64,000 nt of DNA, from contig NZ_JACBOT010000013.1 in assembly GCF_021532275.1 (NCBI RefSeq), positions 52,683 through 116,682 of the forward strand, in the 5' to 3' direction. The translations under genes were made by a program, and so were the position numbers. The number at the start of each line of letters is the position of its first letter. Within the stretch, counting starts at the first letter, position 1. Positions 9,338 to 18,069 of the stretch are shown here, piece after piece. Origin of the DNA: Brevibacterium sp. UCMA 11754 (GTDB lineage: Bacteria > Actinomycetota > Actinomycetes > Actinomycetales > Brevibacteriaceae). The notes beneath the pieces are model-generated. The model worked only from the letters and a program-made list of their open reading frames with translations. It was not told the origin of the DNA and ran no database searches.

Positions 9338-9915
9338 GAGTCGGCGTCCTCAGCCTCCAGGGAGCCTTCCGAGAACACCTCGTTGTCCTCGACTCCCTGG
9401 GGGCCACCTCCTGCAAGGTGACCAGGCCGGAGCACCTCGACAACATCGATTCCATCATCCTGCCCGGCGGTGAGTCGTCGGCCATGGTGCGCATCGCCGC
9501 CACGACTGAGCTCTTCCCCGCGCTCCGAGAGAAGATCAGTACTGGACTGCCGGTCTTCGGCACGTGTGCCGGGCTCATTCTTCTTTCGGATCGACTCACG
9601 GATGCTTCGTTGGACGGTTTCGACCGCCTCGGCGGGCTTGATGTGACTGTAGCTCGCAACGCCTACGGCAGGCAGCGGGAATCCTTCTGCGCGCCGGTAC
9701 AGATCACCGGCCTCGACGGCGCGTTCGACGCGACATTCATCCGGGCCCCGCAGATTCTGGATCTGGGTTCCGGTGTTGAGGTGCTCAGCGAATACGCCGA
9801 GGTGCCCGTGCTGGTGCGCCAGGGCAATATTTGGGGCGGCAGTTTCCATCCGGAGCTCGGGACGGACACGAGGATCCACGAAGAATTCCTGCACAGCCTC
9901 GGCGCGACCGTGTAA
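9334..9915 (+). CDS. pdxT: pyridoxal 5'-phosphate synthase glutaminase subunit
   Basis: PdxT supplies ammonia from glutamine to PdxS through a 12+12 subunit complex. The start is GTG overlapping the pdxS stop (GTGA). The 193-residue sequence has [12 protein letters not shown] at the N-terminus, the PGGESSAM loop, the class I amidotransferase nucleophile in GTCAGLI (Cys at about residue 80), and the catalytic His-Glu pair in SFHPEL. All expected residues are intact. Confidence 0.95.
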   Translation: MRVGVLSLQGAFREHLVVLDSLGATSCKVTRPEHLDNIDSIILPGGESSAMVRIAATTELFPALREKISTGLPVFGTCAGLILLSDRLTDASLDGFDRLGGLDVTVARNAYGRQRESFCAPVQITGLDGAFDATFIRAPQILDLGSGVEVLSEYAEVPVLVRQGNIWGGSFHPELGTDTRIHEEFLHSLGATV

Positions 9916-9925
9916 AGATTGAACC

Positions 9926-11509
9926 ATGACGAATGAGACGCTGCAGAAACTCAAGTCCGGATACACCTTCGATGCGCAGACCTTGGATCTGGGTGTGGCG
10001 CTGAGCGAGGACGTACCCGACAAGGACACGCCCATCTCGATCCCTCTGTCGATGCTCAACCGGCACGGACTCGTTGCGGGCGCCACCGGCACCGGTAAGA
10101 CGGTGACCCTGCAGGTCCTGGCCGAGCAGCTCTCTCGCGCCGGTGTCCCCGTCTTCGCGTCCGACATCAAGGGTGACCTGTCGGGAATCGGTGCGGCGGG
10201 CGAGGCTTCTGAGAAGCTGAACAAGCGACTCGAGGCCTCGGGCCAGGAGTGGAGGTCATCGGCCAACCCCACCGAGTTCTACACCTTGGGAGATTCGGGA
10301 CTGGGAACTCCGCTGCGGGCCACCGTCACCTCGTTCGGACCGATCCTGCTCTCCAAGGTCCTCGAGCTCAACGACACCCAGGAATCGGTGCTCTCACTGG
10401 TCTTCCACTATGCCGACACTGCCGGTCTCGCGCTGCTCGATCTCTCCGACCTGCGCGCGGTGCTGAACTTCCTCACCTCCGATGAGGGCAAGGCCGACTT
10501 GGAAGACATCGGTGGGGCATCGAAGGCCACCGTCGGTGTCATCCTGCGAAAGATCTCCGAGCTCTCTGCTCAGGGCGGCGATGTGTTCTTCGGCGAACCC
10601 GAATTCGACACCGCCGATCTGCTGCGCCTTGACGACAACGGGGCCGGAATCGTCTCGGTCCTCGAGCTCCAGAAGCTCAATCAGTCCCCCGCGCTCTTCT
10701 CCACTTTCCTGATGTGGCTGTTGGCCGACCTGTTCCAGGATCTGCCGGAGGTCGGCGATGCCGACAAACCCTCACTTGTGTTCTTCTTCGACGAGGCGCA
10801 CCTGCTCTTCGCCGATGCCTCAAAGGCGTTTCTGCAGTCGGTGACGCAGACCGTGCGTCTCATCCGTTCGAAGGGCGTCGGCGTCTTCTTCGTCACGCAG
10901 ACTCCGAAGGACGTACCCGATGATGTGCTGGCCCAGCTGGGTTCGCGCATTCAGCATCAGCTGCGCGCGCATACTCCCAACGATGCCAAAGCGCTGAAGT
11001 CGACTGTGCAGACGTTCCCGAAGTCCGACTACGATCTCGAGGAGCTGCTCACTTCGCTGGGTATCGGGGAGGCGATCGTGACGGTGATGGATCCTGAGGG
11101 TGCTCCCACGCCCGTGGCTCCGACGAGGATGCGTGCACCCGAGTCGCAGATGGGACCGATGTCCGAGGACGAGATCAAGGCCGCCGTCGCGGCATCTCCG
11201 CAGCATGAGAAGTACGGCACTGCCATCGACAACGAGTCTGCTCGCGAGATCCTCACAAAGCGCCTGGAGGCAGGCTCTGAGGCCCATGATGAGGAGCAGG
11301 CAGCCACGGACAAGATTGCGTTCCCGGAGGACTCGGCACAGGTCTCCCGGTCGGGATCAGGCTCGCGGTCGTCTTCGGGGTCGAAGCAGAAGGAGGACGA
11401 CAGCATGTTCTCCAAGGTCGTGCAGTCCTCGGCGTTCAAGCAGTTCACTCGCACTGCGGTCCGAGAGATCACACGCGGAATCTTCGGCACCTCCCGCCGT
11501 CGCCGTTGA
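9926..11509 (+). CDS. HerA-like ATPase, DUF853 family
   Basis: The 527-residue protein has a FtsK/HerA-type P-loop (GATGTGKT at about 53-60), Walker B with FFFDEAHLLF (about 288-297), and an FVTQTPKDVPDDVLAQLGSR arginine-finger-like region. It matches bacterial DUF853 'helicase HerA-like' proteins (about 500-530 residues). Their role is unclear; the fold implies a hexameric DNA translocase. The C-terminal 60 residues are Ser/Gly/Lys-rich and end in FGTSRRRR, typical of the family. It begins 10 bases after pdxT, so it may be read through from pdxST though a functional link is not evident. Confidence 0.85.
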   Translation: MTNETLQKLKSGYTFDAQTLDLGVALSEDVPDKDTPISIPLSMLNRHGLVAGATGTGKTVTLQVLAEQLSRAGVPVFASDIKGDLSGIGAAGEASEKLNKRLEASGQEWRSSANPTEFYTLGDSGLGTPLRATVTSFGPILLSKVLELNDTQESVLSLVFHYADTAGLALLDLSDLRAVLNFLTSDEGKADLEDIGGASKATVGVILRKISELSAQGGDVFFGEPEFDTADLLRLDDNGAGIVSVLELQKLNQSPALFSTFLMWLLADLFQDLPEVGDADKPSLVFFFDEAHLLFADASKAFLQSVTQTVRLIRSKGVGVFFVTQTPKDVPDDVLAQLGSRIQHQLRAHTPNDAKALKSTVQTFPKSDYDLEELLTSLGIGEAIVTVMDPEGAPTPVAPTRMRAPESQMGPMSEDEIKAAVAASPQHEKYGTAIDNESAREILTKRLEAGSEAHDEEQAATDKIAFPEDSAQVSRSGSGSRSSSGSKQKEDDSMFSKVVQSSAFKQFTRTAVREITRGIFGTSRRRR

Positions 11510-11538
11510 TTCGCCGCTAGTCCGGCGTTAATTCTGAG

Positions 11539-12489
11539 CTAGCTCGGCGTTAGAACCGCCAGCACGGTTGTTCCGGCCCGCAGGACCAGCCTGCGGCAGT
11601 CACCGATGAGGTCCCCGTCGAGCTGGACCTGAGTCGGGGTCTCAAGGCTGATGCTGAGTTCGGTTCCTCGCCAGTAGTGCATCGAGGAGTGGGATGCCGG
11701 TCGGCGGTTCACACGGTCCCAGCCGATCTGCGCCCATTCGCCGAGGCGGTCACCGGGTTGCGTCGACCTCAGCTCTACAGACAGAAATTCGAACTCATCT
11801 GCACCCACCTCGGCGTGGTCGAACACCGGGATTGGTCCGGCAGGTCGTGAAGTCTTCGCTGCCATCACCGACCACATCTCGGTCACGGTCGTGCCGTTCA
11901 ACTGTGAGCTGGACGAGTGTGGGTCCATGAGTCGGGCCTTGATCAATGGTGCGAAGAGGGCCCGGCTGGCACCGTAGGCATAGCCGAGAATTCCCATTCT
12001 GAGGGCCGCCGGCAATTGTGCCTGCCCGGAGATTGCGATCGCATCTCCCCCGACTCCTGCCAATGACACGAAGTGCTCACGGCGTGAACCACTCGAGGTG
12101 AAACAGTCTGCTTCGTTCACAGGCACGTGGCGGATCAGCATCGACTGGAATCCCACATGCGCTTCGACCAATTCCAGCGCATACTCAGCCGATCGGATTC
12201 CGATGTGCTTGGACAGGACGTTCGCGGTTCCGGTCGGAATGATGAGCACAGGCACCTGCGCTGCGGCCAGCACCGGAGCACTGGCTCGCAGTGTGCCATC
12301 ACCTCCGAGCACGACGATGAGGTCTGCACCCCAGTCAAGCAATTGCGAGGTCTGCTCGCTCCCCGGCCACTGCTGTGTCGTTGTTGCACTGCGATACGTG
12401 ATCCGTTTCCGCTTGAGGACCTCGACGAGTCGGGCGTAGGCGCGCATGGTTCGTGCGTGCTTCGGGTTGGCGAGGATTCCGACCTTCAT
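11539..12489 (-). CDS. diacylglycerol/sphingosine kinase-family lipid kinase
   Basis: The GGDGTLR motif with preceding DLIVVL and the GTANVLSKHIG segment define the DAGK catalytic domain (PF00781), here in the first 130 residues of about 316. Such enzymes phosphorylate diacylglycerol or related lipids with ATP; in actinobacteria the acceptor is usually unknown. I start at ATG 12489 (MKVGILANPKHAR), which has GAGG upstream and leaves 7 bases to the previous stop, rather than at 12543, which would overlap the upstream gene by 47 bases. It is probably in one operon with the winged-helix gene before it. Confidence 0.8.
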   Translation of the reverse strand: MKVGILANPKHARTMRAYARLVEVLKRKRITYRSATTTQQWPGSEQTSQLLDWGADLIVVLGGDGTLRASAPVLAAAQVPVLIIPTGTANVLSKHIGIRSAEYALELVEAHVGFQSMLIRHVPVNEADCFTSSGSRREHFVSLAGVGGDAIAISGQAQLPAALRMGILGYAYGASRALFAPLIKARLMDPHSSSSQLNGTTVTEMWSVMAAKTSRPAGPIPVFDHAEVGADEFEFLSVELRSTQPGDRLGEWAQIGWDRVNRRPASHSSMHYWRGTELSISLETPTQVQLDGDLIGDCRRLVLRAGTTVLAVLTPS

Positions 12490-12496
12490 CGCAGCC

Positions 12497-13579
12497 TCAG
12501 GCGAAGGCCGGATGAGAGGCGGCAACAGCCTCGGCGCGGTCACGGTCGACAGCTTGGTCGTCGAAGGGCTCGATGATCAGGCGTGGTCCGGTCTTACGCG
12601 GTGAACGCTTCCACGTTGCCCGTGCCTTGGTGCCGTCGATGAGGGTGTTCTTGAACATGCCGTTGCCGCCGGGGACGACGAGCTTCTCATGCGCCGGATC
12701 CAAGGTGGCACTGCGGTCCTTGTAACCGAGGATGATCTCGTCGAATCCGGGCAGCAGCAGGAGTTCGTTCGCCTGTGATTGGCTTTCGTGCAGGCGATCT
12801 TCCAATTCGGGCGATTGGTAGTGCTCTCGGTCCTCGATCCTGACCTCGACGATCTCGCCGTCGGCGACGGCTGCGGCGATGGCTTTGCGCACCGGCGTCT
12901 TGGGCAGTCCCGTCCACCGTGCGGCGTCATCGATCGTCACGGGCCCATGGCTGAGGACGTAGCGTCGCATCCATTCGTGCAGAGCGGCCTCAGCGTCAAG
13001 TTCGACAGGGTTCGGGATCCAGTCGCCGGTGAGAACGTATCTCATATCGTCTTTGCCTTCGACCATCGGTCCCTGCGCGATGATGTTGCGCAGGGCCAGG
13101 GTGGTGATGAGGTAGCGTTCGTGACCGTATTCCTCGCCCGCGTGCAGGGGTGCGAAGGCATCGAGCAGCTCCTGGCGGGTCAGGGGGCCGCGTGCTCGGA
13201 TCGTCTCCTCGGCAAGCACCGCGGCGGCGTCGACCATAGCATCGTCGATGCCGAAGACCTCACGCCGCTTCGCCACGGCTTTCAGGGTCCGCTGTCCGGT
13301 CAGCCCGAGAATCCATCCGAGATCTGCGGCCGCGGCCAGGTGGATCGTTCCTCGCTGCGTCCATGTGCGGATGATGTGTCCGGACTCCATCGCCTCACGT
13401 ACGGCAGCGACCGAGGATCCTGTGCGCAGCGCGATCGAGACCAATGCACCACCCAGTGCCTGAGCTTGGACGCACCCGAGATCTCGGACTACCGAATACG
13501 CAGTGACGTTGTCCGACCCTGCAGAATCGACGAGTCCCTGGGAGATCAGACGGGCAGCTGAGACCTGGTGTGAGTCCAT
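12497..13579 (-). CDS. winged-helix (HTH_42) protein, AlkZ/YcaQ-like DNA glycosylase candidate
   Basis: The 360-residue protein belongs to the HTH_42 (PF06224) superfamily: repeated winged-helix domains with TWTQRGTIHLA, FAPLH, PVTIDDAARWTGLPKTPVRKAI and a C-terminal LLPGFDEIILGYKDR. Streptomyces AlkZ and E. coli YcaQ/AlkX of this superfamily are DNA glycosylases that unhook interstrand crosslinks using a QxQ motif near residues 37-39. Here CVQAQAL places Gln38 and Gln40 in the same place when translation starts at ATG 13579. The function is therefore likely removal of bulky alkylated bases; this is inferred, and genotoxin specificity is unknown. It directly precedes the lipid kinase gene. 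Confidence 0.75.
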   Translation of the reverse strand: MDSHQVSAARLISQGLVDSAGSDNVTAYSVVRDLGCVQAQALGGALVSIALRTGSSVAAVREAMESGHIIRTWTQRGTIHLAAAADLGWILGLTGQRTLKAVAKRREVFGIDDAMVDAAAVLAEETIRARGPLTRQELLDAFAPLHAGEEYGHERYLITTLALRNIIAQGPMVEGKDDMRYVLTGDWIPNPVELDAEAALHEWMRRYVLSHGPVTIDDAARWTGLPKTPVRKAIAAAVADGEIVEVRIEDREHYQSPELEDRLHESQSQANELLLLPGFDEIILGYKDRSATLDPAHEKLVVPGGNGMFKNTLIDGTKARATWKRSPRKTGPRLIIEPFDDQAVDRDRAEAVAASHPAFA

Positions 13580-13633
13580 GGGCCCACGATAGTCCACGGC
13601 ACTGACGCGACCTTGAGCTTCCGCGTCGCTGGA

Positions 13634-14941
13634 TCACCCGAGAATGTCGATGAGTCCGGGCACAGGCACCCGCGGCAGTGCCCCGGAGGTGGTGAACCGT
13701 CCCCAGATTCGGCGCAGCTCCGGACCGGCGATCTGTGCCGATTCTCCGTAGTCGAGGAAACTGTCATGCCAGACGTCGCCGGGGAACAGCAGCGGAAGAT
13801 CCCCTGAATGCGCTGCGTCGAAGAAGCTGCCATCACCGCGGGAGACGATGAGGAGGCGTGTGCCTTGGCCGCCCGCCATGCGGTGTCGATCGTAGAATTC
13901 TTTGGCTGCACGAGTGTAGACCGCCGAGGTGATGCCTGAGATCAGCGATTCGAGCATCGGGGAAGTCAGATGCCGATTATGGAGTCGACGGAAAGCTGGG
14001 ACGAAACCGGCGAAGAAGGCGATCTCGCGTTCGGTGCGGGTCATGAGCACGTCGTATTTGCGTGCGGCTTCTGACCATGCTGCGTCGGTGTCGGATTTCG
14101 CCGGCAGCGGGTAGTCGCCGTAATGGACACCGAAGCACATGCCAGCGTGCAGTCCACCGACCAAAGCCGCCCTGTGCACTTCGTCCTGTGCAGCGAGGAT
14201 GTCGTCGACACTGGCGTCGGGGTCGATCTTCTCAGCGACCTTCGCCATGGCCCAGTTCATCGGTTCGGTGCCACCGACGAGTCCCAGTGGCGCCGAGGCC
14301 AGGATCACGCGGTGGAAGAGGTCATCGGTCGCCTCGGCGATCATCAGGTGCGCGCAGGCGTCAGCACCGGCGCTCTGCCCTGCGATCGTGACATTGTGCG
14401 GGTCTCCCCCGAATGCCGCGATGTTGCGCTGGACCCAGCGCAGAGCCGAGATCTGGTCGAGGAGGCCGAGATTGGAATGTTCAGGTTTGCCCGTTCCCAA
14501 GAATCCCAGGACACCGAGGCGATAGGTGACCGAGACGACGATGATGTTCTGTTCCTCGACGAGGGTATGCGGATCGTAGATCTCCGCATCCCCGGCTCCA
14601 GCGACATAGGCACCGCCGTGGATCCACACGAGCACAGGCAGCGTTGAGCGGTCTTCGCCAGTGTCCACGGGAGTTGTCACGCTCACCCGCAGACAGTCTT
14701 CGCTGGTGGGCAGGCCGCCGAGCTGGTCGAAGGTCATTCCCGCGTTCGGGTCGCGTCGGTACTGCGGACTTCCGGGACCGGGCTCTCTGCCATCGATGAC
14801 GTCTGCGGGCGGCTCGTCGACGGGATGGGCGAAACGCAGCGCGCGGGCATAGCGAATGCCCCGAGCGCGGATCACGTTGCCGTCGACGTAGGCTCGGACC
14901 CGACCGCACGGGGCATCGACGTCCCGCCAGACGTTCATCAT
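13634..14941 (-). CDS. type B carboxylesterase family protein
   Basis: A 435-residue alpha/beta hydrolase with carboxylesterase type B marks: SEDCLRVSV, the oxyanion motif WIHGGAYVAGAG, YRLGVLGFL, NLGLLDQISALRWVQRNIAAFGGDP and the nucleophile elbow GQSAGAD. It is shorter than the typical 480-550 residues, lacking part of the C-terminal lid, as many actinobacterial members do. It probably hydrolyses short carboxylic esters in the cytoplasm; no signal peptide is visible. The phosphoribosyltransferase gene lies 10 bases upstream on the same strand. Confidence 0.82.
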   Translation of the reverse strand: MMNVWRDVDAPCGRVRAYVDGNVIRARGIRYARALRFAHPVDEPPADVIDGREPGPGSPQYRRDPNAGMTFDQLGGLPTSEDCLRVSVTTPVDTGEDRSTLPVLVWIHGGAYVAGAGDAEIYDPHTLVEEQNIIVVSVTYRLGVLGFLGTGKPEHSNLGLLDQISALRWVQRNIAAFGGDPHNVTIAGQSAGADACAHLMIAEATDDLFHRVILASAPLGLVGGTEPMNWAMAKVAEKIDPDASVDDILAAQDEVHRAALVGGLHAGMCFGVHYGDYPLPAKSDTDAAWSEAARKYDVLMTRTEREIAFFAGFVPAFRRLHNRHLTSPMLESLISGITSAVYTRAAKEFYDRHRMAGGQGTRLLIVSRGDGSFFDAAHSGDLPLLFPGDVWHDSFLDYGESAQIAGPELRRIWGRFTTSGALPRVPVPGLIDILG

Positions 14942-14951
14942 GGCCTGCAGC

Positions 14952-15461
14952 TTATTTGGAGGCGACGACCGGGGGCTCGGCCGACCAGGGGAAGACGATC
15001 CACTGATCCGTGCGCTTCCAGACGAAGTCCGGGTCGATGATGGATGCTGACTTTGCGTAGATCACTGCGGACTGGGCTTCGGCGCCGTGCTTCTTCAGCA
15101 GTTCGAGGACCAGGGCGAGGGTGCGCCCTGAATCTGCGACGTCGTCGACGACGAGCAGCTTCTTTCCTCTGATGGCCTCGATGTCGAGCATCGGTGCCAG
15201 GAGAATCGGATCGGGCAGAGTCTCATGGACATCGGTGTAGAACTCGACGTTGATGGCGTCGGAGAGCTTGAGGCCGAGTGCGTAGGCCAGTGCACCGGCC
15301 GGCAGCAGACCGCCACGGGCGATTGCGATGACGATCTCGGGGTCGTATTCGGAGTCTGCGATGGTCTGAGCCATCTCCCTCGCCGACGTACCGAATGTGT
15401 CCCATGTGAGGATCTCTTTGTCGTTGAGATCGGTCGAATCGGCGTGGTATGCCTGGCTCAT
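14952..15461 (-). CDS. purine-type phosphoribosyltransferase
   Basis: The PRPP-binding signature LLVVDDVADSGRTL (about 99-112) and the IARGGLLPAGALAYALG loop identify a type I phosphoribosyltransferase. At 169 residues and with the C-terminal DFVWKRTDQWIVFPWSA segment, it most resembles xanthine/guanine or hypoxanthine phosphoribosyltransferases, which salvage purine bases to nucleotides. Exact base preference cannot be set by eye. It precedes the carboxylesterase by 10 bases; the operon has no obvious shared pathway. Confidence 0.8.
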   Translation of the reverse strand: MSQAYHADSTDLNDKEILTWDTFGTSAREMAQTIADSEYDPEIVIAIARGGLLPAGALAYALGLKLSDAINVEFYTDVHETLPDPILLAPMLDIEAIRGKKLLVVDDVADSGRTLALVLELLKKHGAEAQSAVIYAKSASIIDPDFVWKRTDQWIVFPWSAEPPVVASK

Positions 15462-15520
15462 AAAGACTCCTAGTGAATGCCCGTTGTTTACCCGAGCTTC
15501 AAGGATACGTGGTCGCCGAC

Positions 15521-15994
15521 TCAGCGCAGAAACGTCTCGAAGGCCGCTGTTTCCTGGCCGAGGCGTTCACTGCGCTCAGGCAGCGAATTGTTCACCCAGT
15601 ACTGACCGGTGTGCGCATCGCGACTCAGGTATCTGTAGTCGATGAGTTCTCGACGCAGTCGTGCGAAATCCGGATGGAAGGCTTCGAGGATTGAGTTGAC
15701 GTCCTTCTCGCGGTAGATCCGGTCGGTTTCGAACACTCTGAGGATCTCCAACAGGATGACAACGAGGGCCTTGCGCTTCGAAGGGATGGACACCAGGCGG
15801 CCATCGCTCATGAACGTTCTCAACGTTTTGGCCCTGAAGGCATCTGCCTTGGGATCTGTCGGCGGTGATGCGTTGTGGCTCTGATGCTCGTGGACTCGGC
15901 CTTCCAGCAGTGCAACGCGGGCGGAGGTGAAGTTCTCCCCAGTTGAGCTCATGCGCTGGCGAACGAGGCGTTTGAAGTCTTTGTGCTTGGTCAT
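15521..15994 (-). CDS. DUF2087-domain protein
   Basis: The C-terminal two-thirds of this 157-residue protein (TFMSDGRLVSIPSKRKALVVILLEIL...REKDVNSILEAFHPDFARLRRELIDYRYLSRDAHTGQYW) matches DUF2087 (PF09860), a small winged-helix-like domain often attached to transcription regulators. The N-terminal basic stretch KHKDFKRLVRQRM does not look like a standard HTH. Function is unknown; a DNA- or RNA-binding role is an inference. The IS110 element begins within about 45 bases upstream of its ATG, so its original promoter has probably been separated or replaced. Confidence 0.7.
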   Translation of the reverse strand: MTKHKDFKRLVRQRMSSTGENFTSARVALLEGRVHEHQSHNASPPTDPKADAFRAKTLRTFMSDGRLVSIPSKRKALVVILLEILRVFETDRIYREKDVNSILEAFHPDFARLRRELIDYRYLSRDAHTGQYWVNNSLPERSERLGQETAAFETFLR

Positions 15995-16037
15995 GGCGTC
16001 TGATCCTCAACAACCAAGTCCCCCGTTACATTCATTG

Positions 16038-17240
16038 TCAAGCAGCAGCCGGGGTCTTTGTCTCGTAGAAGGCCCCATGCTTAACCATCGCGAACAGGAC
16101 GTTCAACCGGCGACGAGCCAGACACATCACCGCCGCGTTGTGGCGTTTGCCCTCAGCCCGTTTCCGGTCGTAGTAAGCCTTCGACAACGGATCATGACAC
16201 GACGCCACCCACGCCGAATGGAACAACGCATTCTTCAACCGCTTGTTACCCGCCCGCGACGGAAACTCGCCCCGTATCGACGTCCCAGAGCGTCGCGTCA
16301 CCGGAGCAATACCGGCATACGCTGCCAAATGGCCGGGAGTCCTAAAAGCGCTGAAGTCTCCGGCTGCCAGGAGGATCTGGGACGCGGTCTTAACGCCGAC
16401 TCCCGGCATAGACGTTAAGACCTGAAGAAGAGGGAGCGAATCCGCTAACTCCTCGGCTTCGGCCTCGATCTCTTTACGTTCGGCCTTCAGTGCTTTGATC
16501 CGTGACGCATGACGCGGGACCACGGACTCCGATGCCTCGGTACCCGGCACAACGACAGTCTGTTCGGCCAGTGCCTCAAAGATGGCATCGATGAGTGCCG
16601 ATGGGTCTTTGCGAGTGTGGTTCTTCGCCCATCGCTTCACCCCGGACTTTCCAGCCGACCGCAGCCCAGCCGGCCCGCGATAACGAACCAACAGATCTAA
16701 CACGATCGTCCTGGTCAGGACCGTACCTTTGAACACGCGCTCCAGTGCAGGATGGATCTGCAGCAACAGGGACCGCAGCCGGTTGATCGCTCTCGTAGTG
16801 TCGTGCGCGAGGTCTTCATCCGTGCCGGCCAGGACCTTGAGATTGGCCAGCACATCAGACTCACGGTCAACGGATCGCAGCGTGTGCGGCATGGTTCTGG
16901 CGGTGTCGGCGATGATGAACGCATCCCGGGCATCAGTCTTCGCCTGCCCCGGATACAGATCGGCAGCCTTACGCATCGCCAACCCCGGAAGGTAGGCGAT
17001 ATCGGCTCCACAATCCCTGGCAACCGCGACGGCAAGCGCCCCGATTGTGTTGGGCTGATCAACGATGACGAGCACCCGACCGAGCTCGTCCTGCAGCGTC
17101 GTAATCACGTCCCGTAGCGCGGCCTCATCCTGCGGGAGTTCGTGGTCGAAGACCCGCTCACCTGCCGGCCCCAGCCCGCACCCGTGATGGCTGGTTTTGC
17201 CGACGTCGAGGCCTAACCAGACATCGTATTCGGTGTTCAT
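16038..17240 (-). CDS. IS110-family DEDD transposase
   Basis: The 400-residue protein has the two IS110 parts: an N-terminal RuvC-like DEDD domain (WLGLDVGKTSHHGCGL at about 7-22, IVDQPNTIG, and KTDARDAFIIADTARTMP at about 124-141) and a C-terminal Transposase_20 domain (PGVGVKTASQILLAAGDFSAFRTPGHLAAYAGIAPVTRRSG at about 278-318) carrying the conserved serine region. IS110 recombinases insert through a circular intermediate guided by a bridge RNA made from the non-coding end of the element. The reading frame is intact with a GAGGAGG ribosome-binding site upstream, so it may be active. Confidence 0.93.
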   Translation of the reverse strand: MNTEYDVWLGLDVGKTSHHGCGLGPAGERVFDHELPQDEAALRDVITTLQDELGRVLVIVDQPNTIGALAVAVARDCGADIAYLPGLAMRKAADLYPGQAKTDARDAFIIADTARTMPHTLRSVDRESDVLANLKVLAGTDEDLAHDTTRAINRLRSLLLQIHPALERVFKGTVLTRTIVLDLLVRYRGPAGLRSAGKSGVKRWAKNHTRKDPSALIDAIFEALAEQTVVVPGTEASESVVPRHASRIKALKAERKEIEAEAEELADSLPLLQVLTSMPGVGVKTASQILLAAGDFSAFRTPGHLAAYAGIAPVTRRSGTSIRGEFPSRAGNKRLKNALFHSAWVASCHDPLSKAYYDRKRAEGKRHNAAVMCLARRRLNVLFAMVKHGAFYETKTPAAA

Positions 17241-17530
17241 GACAGTCCTCCTCGACCATCCAAACCTGTGGTCGCAGGTATGTCATGACACCCGATGCTG
17301 GCACCCACGTTACGACGAGACCTCAACAGTGTTGGGCCGAGCCCCTATCAGCAGTCAACGCGCGTCCTGGACTCCTGGCGGCAACACCCCCCGGATCATC
17401 AATGACAGGGCAAATCAGCCATACCAGGACCAGCGACCAGACCCTGTTTAGGGCCTATCAATAAATATAGGGGCACCCCCCAGCACGAAACCTGGTCAGG
17501 AGATCACCGTGACAGGTTCGTCCGAGGATT
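17241..17530 (-). ncRNA. IS110 non-coding end, candidate bridge-RNA locus
   Basis: About 290 bases upstream of the transposase ATG contain no plausible gene. Established work on IS110 elements places the bridge RNA in this non-coding left end for the IS110 group. Short structured pieces are visible: CGAAACCTGGTCA (17486-17498) against TGACAGGTTCG (17510-17520), and two copies of a CCTATCA motif (17344-17350 and 17454-17460). I did not derive the target- and donor-binding loops, so the RNA itself is inferred. Confidence 0.4.
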
Positions 17531-17633
17531 CTCTCCCCTTCACCGAATGGTCAGTGAGCTGGGATCACGACCGAGGTTGGGCGATGGATGCGCCCCTGCC
17601 AACAGTATAGACACAGTTCGTTGGTGATGCCGA

Positions 17634-18014
17634 TCAGTCGATGGCGTCGAGGTAGACCCAGCGACCGGCCCTGCGAACGAATGAGGAGTTCTCCTCAAGT
17701 ATGTGTTCGCCGATGTGGTCCCTGCAGGTGGCGCGAAAGTGCACCGTTCCCGTTTCCTCGGATTCCGATCCACCTGTCGTGCCGATGATCTTCAGACCCA
17801 ACCAGGTGGTGTCGGTGTCGAGCCCGATGTCGGCCGGCCTGGTCTTGGCGTGCCAGGTGCGGAAGAGATGGTCTTCGTTTCCGCGGGCGAATGCGGTGTA
17901 GCGGGAGCGCATGAGCGCCTCAGCTGTCGTTGGCCATGCCTGTCCGTCCAAGGCGGGACGGCAGCAATCGTCATAGTCGGAGCCGGGCGACATTCCAGAA
18001 CAAGGGCAGATCAT
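17634..18014 (-). CDS. YchJ family protein (UPF0225) with SEC-C-like cysteines
   Basis: This 126-residue protein opens with MICPCSGMSPGSDYDDCCRP, a CxC...CC zinc cluster like the SEC-C motif, followed by EALMRSRYTAFARGNEDHLFRTWH, the YchJ core. The NTF2-like middle ends SSFVRRAGRWVYLDAID. Length and order match UPF0225/YchJ, whose function is not known. The IS110 element lies 100 bases downstream. It is divergent from the HhH-GPD gene at 18070. Confidence 0.88.
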   Translation of the reverse strand: MICPCSGMSPGSDYDDCCRPALDGQAWPTTAEALMRSRYTAFARGNEDHLFRTWHAKTRPADIGLDTDTTWLGLKIIGTTGGSESEETGTVHFRATCRDHIGEHILEENSSFVRRAGRWVYLDAID

Positions 18015-18069
18015 GACTCGATGGTATCTCTGAGGTGCTTGCGGTCCGGTTACATGCCACTATGGACGC

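Larger units (their letters stand above)
16000..17530 (-). mobile_element. IS110-family insertion sequence (ends approximate)
   Basis: A single DEDD transposase gene (16038-17240) followed, on its upstream side, by a long non-coding stretch to about 17,470-17,530 makes up an IS110-type element. IS110 elements lack clear terminal inverted repeats and usually leave no target duplication, so I cannot fix the ends; the limits given are the gene-free flanks. It lies between DUF2087 and ychJ, both minus strand, probably splitting an ancestral intergenic region. No second copy is seen in the window. Confidence 0.75.
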
